A stretch of 64,000 nucleotides of DNA from Ancylostoma caninum. Lineage: Eukaryota; Nematoda; Chromadorea; Rhabditida; Ancylostomatidae. Position 1 is the first letter of the stretch. The number at the start of each line of letters is the position of its first letter. The notes below the pieces were generated by a model. That model saw nothing but the letters and a program-made list of their open reading frames with translations, made no database searches and was not told the DNA's origin. The DNA lies in assembly GCA_037903475.1 (NCBI GenBank), contig JBAJFG010000492.1, forward strand, positions 248,001 through 312,000. The letters run 5' to 3'. A program made the position numbers and the translations under genes. Shown here piece by piece: positions 37,322 to 49,118 of this stretch.

Positions 37322-40300
37322 CTAACAAAGAGGTCGAACATCCTTGAGTGAACCTTCTGATTCGACCATTCCTAGGTCGTCTATCGCACATGCGCCTTGA
37401 TTGGTTCGTGTGTTCTCGCAAAGGAAGATCACCTGGAATTTGAGGATTTCATTGGTGAGGTATGGGTTCTATGTCAGTTTTTTTTCATTCCATGGATGAC
37501 ACCACGGACTTCTGTAGAAATAGAAAAACTGGGCATCTTGTGGATAACAAAGAAAAACTATGCAACTACAGTACCTTATCTGTCCCCTTAGGACATCGGA
37601 AACTGGCAGTCTTCCAAACTCGATCTGACACAGTTACGAACTTATCAGAACTGAATGGACAGGTCTCGATGGAGCTGCAACATCCTGTAAAAAGAAATTT
37701 TAGAATGTGTGATAATCTACAGTTTGGATAGGCATTCTATTCGAATTTCATTGGATCTCAATTAATTATCCCTAATTCCTAATTCATCCTTGAGAAAAAC
37801 CAACCTTTGAGCTGCACTCCATGCGTGCCCTCATAGTACTGGAATCGTAGCCGGGACTTTTCTGTGAAGGGCTCCGTAGAAGCCTCGAGACCGGCCATCT
37901 CTCGAGGAAACAAGAACGTTGCGGCGTAATAATCACCTTCTGCAAAATCATACGCATCACATTTTAAGACAGTAATCCATAATTTCTTCTCACGCCATGG
38001 ATCAGGGACTGGACCAGCTACTAACAAGTTACGGTGTTCCTGGACTAAAAGGGAAACTTTTGGCTTTGTCTTTTGTTTTTTTTTTATTCTTTTTCTTATG
38101 ACCCTTCTTCGACAGCGTTAAATATAAGCAAAAACAAACAAGTAAATACTCTACTAAGGAGTTACTCTACTCACCACTGCTCTCCTTTACACCAGTTACT
38201 CTGTTCATAAACTGCCCACTAACAACCTGGAACTTCGTAGTGAGCCCACGAATTGATTGTGATTGATAAGCGTCTTTGTAATGACACGTGTTTCCTGAAA
38301 GATGTGGATACCAGGAATTCATACGGATTCCCGAAGGATAAACAGCTACCGCTTTCAAAATCGCATTTCGTCGCCGAGCAGATGGTCTCGCTGAATTTTT
38401 GCGTTTTTGTTCCCTTGGCGATATTCTGACCGCTACCCTTCGCCCTGCAATTATAGAAAATTGTTAAACGAGCATTTCGAAGAACAATCAGTTCTTAAAA
38501 TAAATACAGAAGGGTGCGTAGACTCACGTCTTACTGCTTTGGATGACGGATTCCTCAATCTCTTGAGCGAGGTTTTCAGTGGAAAGCTTATGGGAACCGA
38601 AAGCAGACTGTCCTCCCTGAAAAATCACTCTTATAGGTATCGATGTCGGGTTATTACTGGCAACACTCCAAAACAGAATGTGACAGCCTGATCCTGCGCT
38701 AAAGATATCTCTACTCTACAGCAATGAATGGGATCACGGAACTCACCTGGAAACCTCCATTTCCGAATCGTTCCGAGGCGGGTTTTGCGTTGGAACCTTC
38801 TACAGCAGCAGCCTTGGCCCTCAGTTCTTTCGCTCGTTTCTCGATCTCCTCAGCCATCTTTACTTCCTCCTCAAACGCGCTCTGAAATCCCTGGATTTAT
38901 CAAAATAAAAGGGCATTTACAAAATATCTCCAACAGTACCTCATGGACAGCGATGTCTTCACTGCCTTCTCCAGAGAGGATCTTTTCACCATGGATTGCA
39001 GATTTGTGAGTCTCTGGAGCCGAAGTATGGAACTCAGGGCGCTGCAATTCAGTCGGCCGTGGTGGAGGTGGTGGAGGTTGCGCGGGTTGGGCTGGCTGTG
39101 GCTGCGAAACGGAGTTCTGTAGTTGCTCTTCGTTCTGGAAGCGAACAATTACAGAAAAACGAAATAACATAGGGGGAGGTGGTGTTGAGATCCTCACCGG
39201 CTCCTCACATTCGGGACCATTTCTATCGTAGGACACCTCAATGTCGTTCAAAATAGCGACATCTCCATTTTCGCCGATGAAATTCGAGGCGACGAATACA
39301 ATCTATACATAATTATTTTCACAGGATTAACCGACTTAGAAATTCTGTGGATTACTCACATCGACCAGGGAAGTCTTAGGCAAAACAAGTTCGGTAGCGG
39401 TTAATCCGTCGGATGCGGGGAACTCCTGACAATTGAGCAGAGGATTGTGAACAACACCGGCGTTAGGGAAGGATTCACGGAGACACACTTGCAGAAGAAC
39501 GTTCTCAGACGTCCAGTGCCTGAATTCACATGGATCTTGCCACTTGCCTCACCATGCTGCTGACCTTAACGTCGTCTTAACGCTACCGGCTTACTTAGCT
39601 CGCACAGTAATGTCACTAGCAGAACATCCAATCGAGCACGACGCGAACTGCGCCTCGTCCGAAGGTGCTGCTCCACGAGCGTAGGCGACCAGATAACTGC
39701 CAGCTGTAATGGTCACCTGTTAACGCGGCGATCGTTGCATACTTAAGAGGATCATCGCCACTTGTTCATACGGTCATCACTGAATCGGACCCAATTTTAC
39801 GCGATCCTATTTCGCCCCGCTGAGCGACCGCCCGCCAACGGAATCTTAACCCACATAGCTGGGAGCGGGTTCAGCGGCTTATTCAAACTAGTGGAGGTCG
39901 AAGATTGGCTTCAAATAGACGGAGGGCAATATGCTGCTTTTCACACGTGAACCTCCTAGCAATCCAGTGCGAATGTAGCGGTTTTTTTTTGGTCGAAATG
40001 GCTGCCTATGTGGCTTCAGTTTGAATTCCTTGGAAGCAATTAATTCTCTACCATACCCTTTGTCCCACATCATTATCTTAAAAAGCTGTTTTATCGGAAG
40101 AAAAAAACAACTTGTAAGGTTTTCCATTATAGTTAATTTCAATACCATCTAAGGTACTTCGCTGTAACATTTTCTCATCTCTTTTCAATAAGAGTGGTGT
40201 GTATGTAATAAAACACTGAGGTGGTTTTCTAGGAAAGTGGATTCTGTGGCGGGATTTATCACCCTCCTCTGGAAGATTCTAAGTTCTTAGCTCATCCAGA

Positions 40301-43300
40301 ATGGACGAATTTTTCCATCAGACGTGATGTATGTACTTCGTCATATTCATCATTGTTTATTACATCACTGTTTGACTAAGCCGAACCAATCCGAAAAAAA
40401 GTATGTATGCTCATTAAAGGGGATCTCTTTCAATCTGGAGCGTAGGGTAGACCATTACCTTTCCGGGAACGATCGTGAAACCTGTTACTGAAGTCGTCAT
40501 ATGGGGGAGTGGGCCCAGGAAGGAGAATTAATCGACTAGTGAAGACCATGAGAAGTACTTAGGCAAAAATGCATGTAAAGTAGGACCAGTATAGGTGTTA
40601 GTACTTGAGTGAATCTTCTTTTGCCATCATCCTTACTGGATAAATAGCGGGATTGGCGAACATTCCCGGAAGATAGTGATCTAGCCGCTGTTTCAAACTG
40701 AACGCATTCCCCTGGTGGGGATGGGTGTCCATTACACGTAGGACCGAATAACAATTAAATAACTGAAGTAATTTAAATATAAATCCAGAAACTGAACCGA
40801 AAAATTCAAAAGTTGACAATGAACGGAGCTTCAAACCCTTTGTTATTATTCCCAAGGGTAGTATTTACATCTCCTTTTTGGAAATCCAGAATCTTAACTT
40901 TTTCGGAATCGAATTTTTGAACTCGAATATATCTGATGCATTATTCGGTCCTAAGTCTAGTGTTACACTGCCCGAACGGTTAGGCTCAGGTAACAATGAA
41001 AAAAAGCAAAGTTTGTCGCATTTTTTCTAGAAAAAACAGGAGGCCTATAGCAGTCCTGGCCTTCCTTCCTAGGACCCATTGAAATATAAAACAATCTTAG
41101 ATGCTCAATAATTAAATGACCAGTTACTATCATATCAAAAAAGACAGGAATATTTTACAATCCGCACGTGCAGAGAGATATTCCTGCGGTCACGCGAACA
41201 CACTAGCAAAAACAACACGCACGACGAAACATTTTAAGGACCAGGCGCGGTTTACGAGCGCGATCCTGTTCCCGTAGTGTCCTGCGCTACGGCACACCTT
41301 CGATCGACGACGATGTGCCTACTGAGGTCGGCCGTTTTTCGGAGCAACATCGACGTTCTCTACGATCCCGATCCGCATACAGCGTTATATGGTGAAGTTC
41401 GCACTCGATTCGCATGCGATTATTCGTCCGAGACATGTCACAAAGCGCCACAAATCTATTCGCACTTTTATAGGCGTAGTTTTATGAGGACTGTCGATCG
41501 GACACCACTTATCCACGCTCTGCTTCGAATTTCCGGTTCCTTTGCTCTACAGAAACCATGGTGACTACAAGAGTGAAGTCTCAGTGTGGTGGGGTCATCA
41601 CTTCAAGAGCTGGGTGAAAACTTAGAAAACAAGATAACTCTTAACCAGTATTAAGGGCAATAATTGAGAGGTGTGAAGGGAAATACATGAATGAAGACTC
41701 ACGAGGCGATGGAGCATTCCTCCATATTGTGTTATTTATCGGTCCAGTACCAACGTGCCAGTCGAGTTGGTCATCCGGTGGAGGCACATTAGCCCAGCAA
41801 CATGGACGACCGTCAAATTTACACGTGAGTGCACTGCCTGAAGTATGCAAAGACTAGAAAACTGCGTAAGTGACTTTTATCGTCACCAATCGATGTCTAA
41901 ACACGTTTTTGTCTCGGATATCCAGAAGGAACTCTTGAACTCTTCGACGTTAATAGTGACATTTTAATTAGCACGTTAGATAACATTTTGAGGTTTTTAA
42001 GTCGTATTGTAGGTAATTTTCCCACTTCAAGCTCCCAAGCCTGGTTAAATGCAGTAGAAAATTGTGCAGAAATATAGTCCATTTCAAAAACGACAACAGC
42101 TGAGAACTAGGGCACATGGTCTACATTTCTCGCATGTCTCTTCGAACGCCGGACACTTTCTCGCTTTCTCTACTTCTCTAATTTCTTCACAACTATATCT
42201 ACAATGAAACACACTATAGCACCGTGGTAAAAATCACAATGAACTGATGATTTTTCAAAAAAAAAAAATCAATAAATAGAAGCATCGTAACTGTCCAGAC
42301 AGCGATACTTTGAATTGTCTTCTGAACTTTCAGAAACTTCGAGAGAAAAGTATTTAGTGGCCTCAGTGGATTCCAGAACAAACTCCCTTGAATGGATGTG
42401 AGCTAGAAACCATAGCGTAAAACCCCTCGACAACCCTTCAACTCAACGCTGAAAATTTAGCACACTGCTACATTCCAGCCCATGGTTGAAGCCCATAATT
42501 CTTTCTTAATTCTACGAGACAGTAATGTAGTAATATTCGTGAACCAATGTAGAAGTAAGAATCAACATTTGCAGACTACTTTAAAGAAAGAATAAAAACA
42601 TATGACAACGTGAGAAAGTGCGAAAAAGTGCGAGGGAATTCATGGGTTAATAATAGCACAAATGTTGACGCAGATCAATTACAGGGTCACCGATGCCCAA
42701 CAGTTCTCGAACCGGAAGTTTGGAGAACATTTTGCTATAAAACCCTCATTCATCAAAATTGAATGTGAAATGTCTCCATTCCTTGAGTCAATACATCGAA
42801 ACGAGGACAGAGATGGCCAATTCATCCCTATAAGAGCAAATTTTTTGCTGTTTCTTTTTCTGGAGAATTCAGTGGAAATCCCCGGGAAAAGTTCAGGATT
42901 TCCAACGAAGAACAGGATTTCTCACCAAAACACAGACATTAGCACGCAAAACCTGAGTAACTTGAAAGAAGGAACATTTCGAACGGACAATTAGCAGTCG
43001 GAAAGATGTTTTGCAACAGTGCAAACCTGCAAATTGTTCCACACAGACATACGCTCCGAAATTTTCTTTTGCGGTTCAATCATCACTCAACGAACAAAAT
43101 GTTTTTGCATGTGGGCACAGCGGGAGAAGCGGAAGTTGTGGAGGCGCGAATATTAAACGTTGTATTTGGGCAGCGAACCTGGTGGGAAGAAAAAAGTGTT
43201 TTCCCAAGTTTGCATTAGTACTGACATAGAGTGGAAAAAAGCCGGTAAGGGTTTCAATGACAATAAAAGCAAAATATCAAATATTTGGTCGTAGCGCATT

Positions 43301-46300
43301 AGAGCTAAAATACAGTCATCGCTTTTACATCTGGAAAGTTCATAGTTTTTTAGATAACTAGAAAATTTTGCTGGACTGAACTATCAGGATTTATATAACA
43401 GGACATATTTTTGTCAGCTATACTTTGTTAGCGAGTCCTCTGGATTCTTTGACAAGGAAACCACCGAGAGCTCTCATCGTTCCCCCTGCCTGTAGTTGGC
43501 GGTCATTCATCTCGTACCATTCAAAGTTTAGCTCAATGCATCGTGAATGACCTTGTACATGGACAGTTAATACTTTATTGCCGAGTTCATAAAGAACTAC
43601 TCCTGAATTGATAGGCATAAAGAGCTTCTCAAAGAAGAGCTCCCCATAAAAATTGCTCCTCTTCTGGATTCCTACTTAGGTGGGACCATGAGCTATTTTG
43701 CATTCTGAGCATTTTCATTTTCCCATTTTTTTCACTTCGTGAAATAGTAGAATGCTTGAGAAATCATTGACAGCTAGTTTGATCAGGCTGTTAGTTCCAT
43801 TAGCTCATGAGTAAATAGGTCTGATAAATACTAAGAGTGATAGAGAATGAAAGCATAACGTTTAATTTTAAAGAAGATTACGCCCACTAATTACCTAAAC
43901 TGTTACTAAAACACAAAGAAAATGTTGAGATTCCGCTTGATGCCTGCCACTGTTGGCTATACCATAGGTAAAGTAGGAACAGGTACTATATCAGCGTTTG
44001 ATGAGAATGTTTGATTCTATAGGGCTATCCTTACAGCAACAAAACCATCAAAAATTCAGTGAACACAATGGGATATACTAGTTCCCGAGAAATTTCACGG
44101 ATGTGAGGATTAACCTCCAAATTCGTTGATAGTGTGACACGGAAACCTGATCAGAGACCAGAAGCGGAAAAAAACAAATCCGACCAAAGCGGCACTAACC
44201 AGAATTCACCGGGCCTCCTCCCTCAGCATTGTATCCATCGGCACCAAACTCAGTCAGCGTGACTCTGTCGCCCAGACCATCTGAAAAAGAATGTGTGATG
44301 ACTACGTACGTACGTGTCTCGAAAAACAAATGTGGTTCATTGAGTGCGGTCGCTGCCCTGAGATCCGGTAACATCTACATCTCATTGAAGCGGTTTCGCT
44401 TTCCCGACCTAGTTTTTTTCTCGGTACGGTAGTCATCCTGCGTACAGGTTGGCGCTTCGCTTTCGTTTTCAAGGAGGGGGGGGGGGGAGAGAGAGAGGAA
44501 TGAAGACAGTATGCGTTTCAACGAATTGTCAAACGCTGACGCTGGGCGAGCAAATGGCTTCACGCTAGTTTTTCTTGAGGATGAGTGACACATTTCAACA
44601 CGGGAACAAAACCAGGAGAAGAGCACAGGGATACGGGTCATCCTGGAAGTCTTCAGGACCAGTATTGTGAGGAACTCACAGTAAATAACTCACGTCTAGG
44701 GATTGGAGACCATAAAACAGTCTACACAAAAACTAGCAATGCAGGATCTTACGCAAAAATCTTACGCGCTCGGTTCACGGTCGATTTGATTTTCACAGTT
44801 TCTCACATCCAAGCCGAACGGCAAAAGAAACCATGCCCATAAACGAGAGGTCGTTTTCGCGTGGCCTATTTCTAGTCATAAAAAACCCTTCACACACGCA
44901 CTAAGTACTTGAGTTCGCAGAGAAAATCGCAATTGAACATTCTCCCGATTGACCGAAGTGAAAGTGAATAGCGTGCGGAAATTAAACCTGACCAGTTGGC
45001 CAGGCGTAGCATAGTAAAGAGACTATTGGGTGGGACAGATTGGCAGGGATGGAGAGGCAATGGAGGGAAGGTACTGAGCATACTTAGGACAGAATAAAAA
45101 TCGAATTACTCAATTCATTCAACCATTCATTCTGGGCTAGATCCGAAGAGTTCGAATATGAAGAAAAAGAAGAGGGACATAAATGCCTTCTTATCAGTCC
45201 TAAAGGATTGGATTGCTCCTACTTCCTCAAACAACCGAACTATGGACTTATTCGAAATCGAATTTTCAAATTTCGAATGAATCGGTAGGTATCAGATGCA
45301 TTATTCGGTTCTAAGTATAGCATTGAGAGAAAATGGAAGGATAAACATAAAAAAAAACTAAAATAGCAGCAAAGACTCACATTGTGCTCTGGCTGAGATT
45401 GGAGCCGTCGGACCTCTTCCTGCAGCTGCCACTCTGGCCTGAGTGGCGCCGAACGCCGGCACACCCTGGGGCTAAATATGGTGTGTCGGGTTTGAAGTGT
45501 AAGTTTTGTAGGTAAGAATTTAAGCATACACTGCTGACTAAGCAAAATCTGTTAGCTCCGAGCCAGATTAATCACTCCGCACCAAAAAGAGCCTACATGA
45601 GTACAGAAAGAGTACTATATGTTAAAGAGTACTCAAGAAATCCCGCATTCCCAGCAGTACCTGTGGTGCTGGAGGAGGTTGCTGGAATTGCACAGTCTGT
45701 GCTCCATACTGAACCTGACGCTCGTTGGTAGGGAAGCAGCCGAAAACGGTTGAAACTATAAGAATGTCATCTTTCAACAAATCGTTACAAAACTACGAAG
45801 TACTAAGCAGTTTTTCAAGGATAATTGTTTATTTAGTTGTTCAAAGCAGTTGGTGGTGTTGTATTAAACTGAACTAAACACATGAATAACTTGCACTGAG
45901 GATGACATAGACATCAAAATGTTGTGTATGTATCGTGTGCAAGACATCGATATCAAGAAACTGATGAAATTTCCTCTCAACAGCTATTTACCAGTTCTTA
46001 CTTCTTTCAGAGACTCCTAGGTAATAGATATACACCAAAATACACCAGTAAACTCAAGACAGTAATTTCAACAGCGCACGTTTCTCGTTCCGTGACGCTC
46101 TTAATTCGTCACTGATCGTGATGAACTCAAACTGATTTGTCAGTTAATGATACGACACCCCAATTTTCGTGAACAATTAGGACATAGTTTCACAGCGAAT
46201 CGTGATGTAACATTTGTAACCATTCAATGGAGCACTCCTATGTAAACAATATTAATCGTACAATGACCAATTTCGAGAATATGAACAAACAGAAAACGTT

Positions 46301-47203
46301 GAATATAGTGCACATGCACGGACAAGTTGCGTGCTGAGCGTGTAAAAATCTTGCGAATCGTTGAGAAATGACCAAAAATGATGAAAATCGGAGCAGATGA
46401 GAGCGGCGTTAAGTTTTTTGCAGTAAAGAACATGACATACGGAGATTCTTTCTCGTCGAGAAGGAATTCTTTACACTTTTACTCCATTGAACGACTAGGT
46501 CGCGAGTTTACACTGTTAGTAAACGCCTTGGAGAAGTGTGAGACTAACAGAATAACGGTTATGAGTAATGTTCAATAGAATAAATACATGGTAAGAAATT
46601 AGCCAGTAGGAGGAAGCCCATCCCTTTTCTAGAAACGATGAAAAACGAATTTAACATGAGGCCGCATGGATAACTGAGATTACCCAGGGTAAGCTTGTTG
46701 GTGCCAATGTTAACGACGTGTGAATCTGAGGAGGGTTAGCACGTTCACTCTGGATACTCTTAAATGGAAAGTACAACTTAAGAAAAGAGATTACTACGGT
46801 AGTGACGGAGGAAACAAAGTTGAAACAGGCCAGCATAACAAAGACTTGGATGTGAAAGATGATAAAATGATAGAATGGAGAACTGTACACGAGTAATACA
46901 GTGCTTTCAAGCTTTAATTACTGTTATTCTGCAACTAACCAAGAAGAAGTGATTGACCCTAAAGTGCAGTTTCATAACTCGTGTCAAACTTAAACTATTG
47001 GATGTGCATTTAACGAGTAGAGCAAAGTAGTTAGTGCAGCATGAATACGTCATGAATAAACTCGGTATGTAAAGGAGAATAGCACATCTCGGCAAACATC
47101 GCCTCAGGGCATGTACTCGCTTTTGCTCCTTTCTGTGTTTAGTAGCACATAATCTTAAAGGCTCACCCTGTAATGAGGCTAGGAGAAGAAGCCAGAGCTT
47201 CAT
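37322..47203 (-). CDS. Secreted protein with two MAM domains
   Basis: Sixteen exons in order: 47203-47167, 45755-45661, 45471-45381, 44280-44200, 41837-41703, 39703-39595, 39519-39360, 39302-39198, 39134-38940, 38881-38747, 38616-38528, 38444-38312, 38226-38175, 38020-37805, 37684-37575, 37432-37322 (TAG). All phases close, giving 617 residues. MKLWLLLLASLQVSTVFG is a signal peptide; a Gln/Pro/Ala-rich segment follows. MAM1 (about 104-269) runs from LTCKFDGRPCCWANV to GDVAILNDIEVSYDRNGPEC. A linker has Pro runs (about 290-310) and then a charged helix (EEEVKMAEEIEKRAKEL). MAM2 (about 433-610) runs from CDFESGSC to QGACAIDDLGMVE. MAM domains mediate adhesion or oligomerisation outside the cell. 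No TM segment, protease or GPI signal is seen. The least certain junctions are 38312/38226 (an 85-bp intron) and the 38020 acceptor, chosen by phase. Confidence 0.92.
38882..38890 (-). other. Tandem acceptor in MAM exon 10 (9-nt option)
   Basis: Two acceptors, AAATCCAG and TTTCAG, lie 9 nt apart. Using the upstream one would add Gly-Phe-Gln in frame before SAFEEEVK. The downstream TTTCAG is the better nematode acceptor. Confidence 0.45.
40553..40961. mobile_element. TATACTTAGGACC-family MITE in MAM intron
   Basis: The left end is a degraded GTACTTAGGCAAAAATGCAT; the right end GATGCATTATTCGGTCCTAAG is well kept. The TTTTTGAACTCGAATAT interior is shared with the 45-kb copy. It lies in intron 5 of the MAM gene. 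Confidence 0.6.
41232..41573 (+). other. CpG-rich 109-codon open frame antisense in a MAM intron
   Basis: After TTTTAAG, one plus-strand frame is open from GPGAVYERDPVPVV to SFALQKPW. The first half is CpG-dense (CGATCGACGACGATG) unlike its surroundings. No family is recognised. It might be an exon of an antisense gene or part of an unidentified repeat. Confidence 0.2.
41838..44199 (-). other. 2.4-kb intron 4 of the MAM gene
   Basis: I see no element ends. A plus-strand frame of 110 codons (42662-42994) is open but of low complexity and without a motif. Confidence 0.6.
44476..44496 (+). repeat. Poly-G followed by GA repeats
   Basis: Twelve G then AGAGAGAGAGG, in MAM intron 3. Confidence 0.8.
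45079..45320. mobile_element. TATACTTAGGACC-family MITE, short copy
   Basis: It starts CATACTTAGGACAGAATAA and ends GATGCATTATTCGGTTCTAAG. The length of 242 bp and the TTCGAA-rich interior match the 40.6-kb copy. It lies in MAM intron 3. Confidence 0.65.
45756..47166 (-). other. Intron 1 of the MAM gene
   Basis: 1.4 kb between the signal-peptide exon and the rest. No element or conserved frame is seen. Confidence 0.65.
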
Positions 47204-47366
47204 GGTAGAAAGTAAAACACGACTGTGTGTCCGTGGAGATAAGGGATAAGGCGGGAGAGCGGGAGACGTTGAGGCGGAGCGCAGGTCGGGCCGTTGAGAT
47301 GCTGCGTCCTCGATTCCACTGACCCACTTCGCCGCGCGACGATCACTGCTTCTTAGCTGCCCCAGT

Positions 47367-47386
47367 CGGTCGGTCGGTCGGTCGGT
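47367..47386. repeat. CGGT tetranucleotide microsatellite
   Basis: Five CGGT units in the GC-rich 5' flank of the MAM gene, about 165 bp upstream of its ATG. Confidence 0.9.
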
Positions 47387-47600
47387 CCCACCCCAATCCC
47401 GCCTGGATCGGTCGCCCGGCTCCTCCCCGCGCATTCCTCATCGGCCGAGCTCATGGCTTACAACCGGATTCGCACTTTCGACGCGTGTATCAAAGCGAAT
47501 GATCGCATTCTCTTTCACGGATAACCATCTCTGAACTGCGGAGGCATCCGCTACGAGAACCGCTTACGGAAACGAAGCCATCAGAAAAGACCCCGGAAAT

Positions 47601-47620
47601 TCTCTCTCTCTCTCTCTCTC
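47601..47620. repeat. TC dinucleotide microsatellite
   Basis: Ten TC units, in the MAM gene upstream region; on the gene's strand this is a GA run. Confidence 0.9.
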
Positions 47621-48024
47621 AAATTCGTCGAAGCACTACACGGAAGGACCAAAAGGTGGAAATTCCACGCAAAGTAGCTTACCATAAAAACGGAAGTCAC
47701 CGGAAGTGGCATTGCCACAGTCAGTCACCGGAAGTGGCATAGTCTCGGTCACATGGTCCAGTTCGATAGGGAGTACTAAGAATCCATAGAAGGCATAGAT
47801 CAGTGGGCTGCAAGACGAAACGAGCTAGTGCTCCTTGCTGTGTCCTAATTAGGAAATAGTCCAGAGTGTTTATCGTTTTTCCAGCTGCAGCATTTGGAAA
47901 CAACTAAGAAGATACTAGCAGTAATTGCTGCAGCACTCTTTTAACACTGCTGTAGAATACAAGAGAATAGTGCTAATTGTAACGATTAAGGAGACCTACA
48001 TTCGATGAAAGCACACTTGAAAGA

Positions 48025-48066
48025 GTGTTTGTGACGGCACCTCTTGAAGCTAGCCGTCACAAACAC
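48025..48066. repeat. Perfect 14-bp stem hairpin
   Basis: GTGTTTGTGACGGC at 48025-48038 pairs with GCCGTCACAAACAC at 48053-48066 around a 14-nt loop. Confidence 0.8.
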
Positions 48067-48732
48067 AAATCCTTGTGAAAAGTAAAATAGCCACGGAAAA
48101 CCTGTCTACAACGCTAAGTTTGACTTTGTACAAGAGCACCAACGAATCATTTTTATAGAAGCGCTACGAATTTGGGAAAGAAGATTTTCCACGCAAAGTA
48201 AGGCAAGTTACATAGCCTACTAATACTTTTCAAAGGTATCAGTGAAAGTAGAGAGCTCATTTGATCACTGTAAAAGAACTACCTCGAGCAGCCGACCCAC
48301 TTGTGCTAGTTCAGCGACCCCATGCGTAGTGTCGAAAAGTGTAGTGAAGAGGAGCACGAGTGTCGAATACTCTTTTCAAGCGCTATATGTAATTCATAGT
48401 CAGACTCTGGCATGGGTATAGGTTAAAGGGAAAGGCCATTACACGGATGGCACGGCACGGATGGCACGAGTCGATCAAGCGTGGAACTGTAGGTGGCTTC
48501 GGTAACAAATGCGAGAAAAGCCGGAAATGGTGAGCTGAACCACGTTTGTGCAAGCTATTTTAGTGATGTTGCAACGGGGATCGGAGCTAACTGGGTCGAA
48601 CATTGTGCTCTTAACATTGCGCCTGAATGTGTTCTTACGCAATAGAACCCTCTTAACACAACGAAATCGTTTTAAATGGGTCAATAGCCGCACTGTGTGA
48701 TCGGCCTGAGTTTAAATAATTCAGCATCATTT

Positions 48733-48820
48733 CACAGTTAGATGAGGGTAATTTGTGAGGCTCGTCACCGTTGCCTTCCACAGTTAGATGAGGGTATTTT
48801 GTGAGGCTCGTCACCGTCAC
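48733..48820. repeat. 46-bp tandem duplication
   Basis: CACAGTTAGATGAGGGTA followed by TTTGTGAGGCTCGTCACCGT occurs twice head to tail (starts 48733 and 48779), with one change in the core and diverged ends. Confidence 0.8.
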
Positions 48821-49081
48821 CCTGGGTAGAAAAGGTGATTGGAGGGTAACGATTGAACAGGGGTTGCCTCCAAACTATGTGCCATATGATTTTTTTATTC
48901 TACAATATCAACATTTCTGGGCTTACTCGACCTGGTGATTCTAGTGTTATAGTTGAAGAGTCCCAAAATAGCCAGTAAATAGCTCAGCGGTGCTATAGTC
49001 TGCACCACCTGCTGAAGCTTTAAGTTAACAAAGAGCGCTTCTCACTAGATTAAACGGTACTTTTCACACGAAGTTTACCGT

Positions 49082-49118
49082 CAAAGTCCATGCAGCAACG
49101 AGGGCTGCATGGGCTTTG
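49082..49118. repeat. Imperfect hairpin
   Basis: CAAAGTCCATGCAGC and GCTGCATGGGCTTTG face each other around a short loop; one mismatch. Confidence 0.6.

Noticed and set aside
38407..39009. Plus-strand frames at 38.4-39.0 kb
   Set aside because: They are antisense shadows of the MAM exons.
46907..47434. 175-codon minus-strand ORF as a protein
   Set aside because: Only its MKLWLLLLASLQ segment is coding, as exon 1 of the MAM gene; the rest is GC-rich 5' flank and intron.
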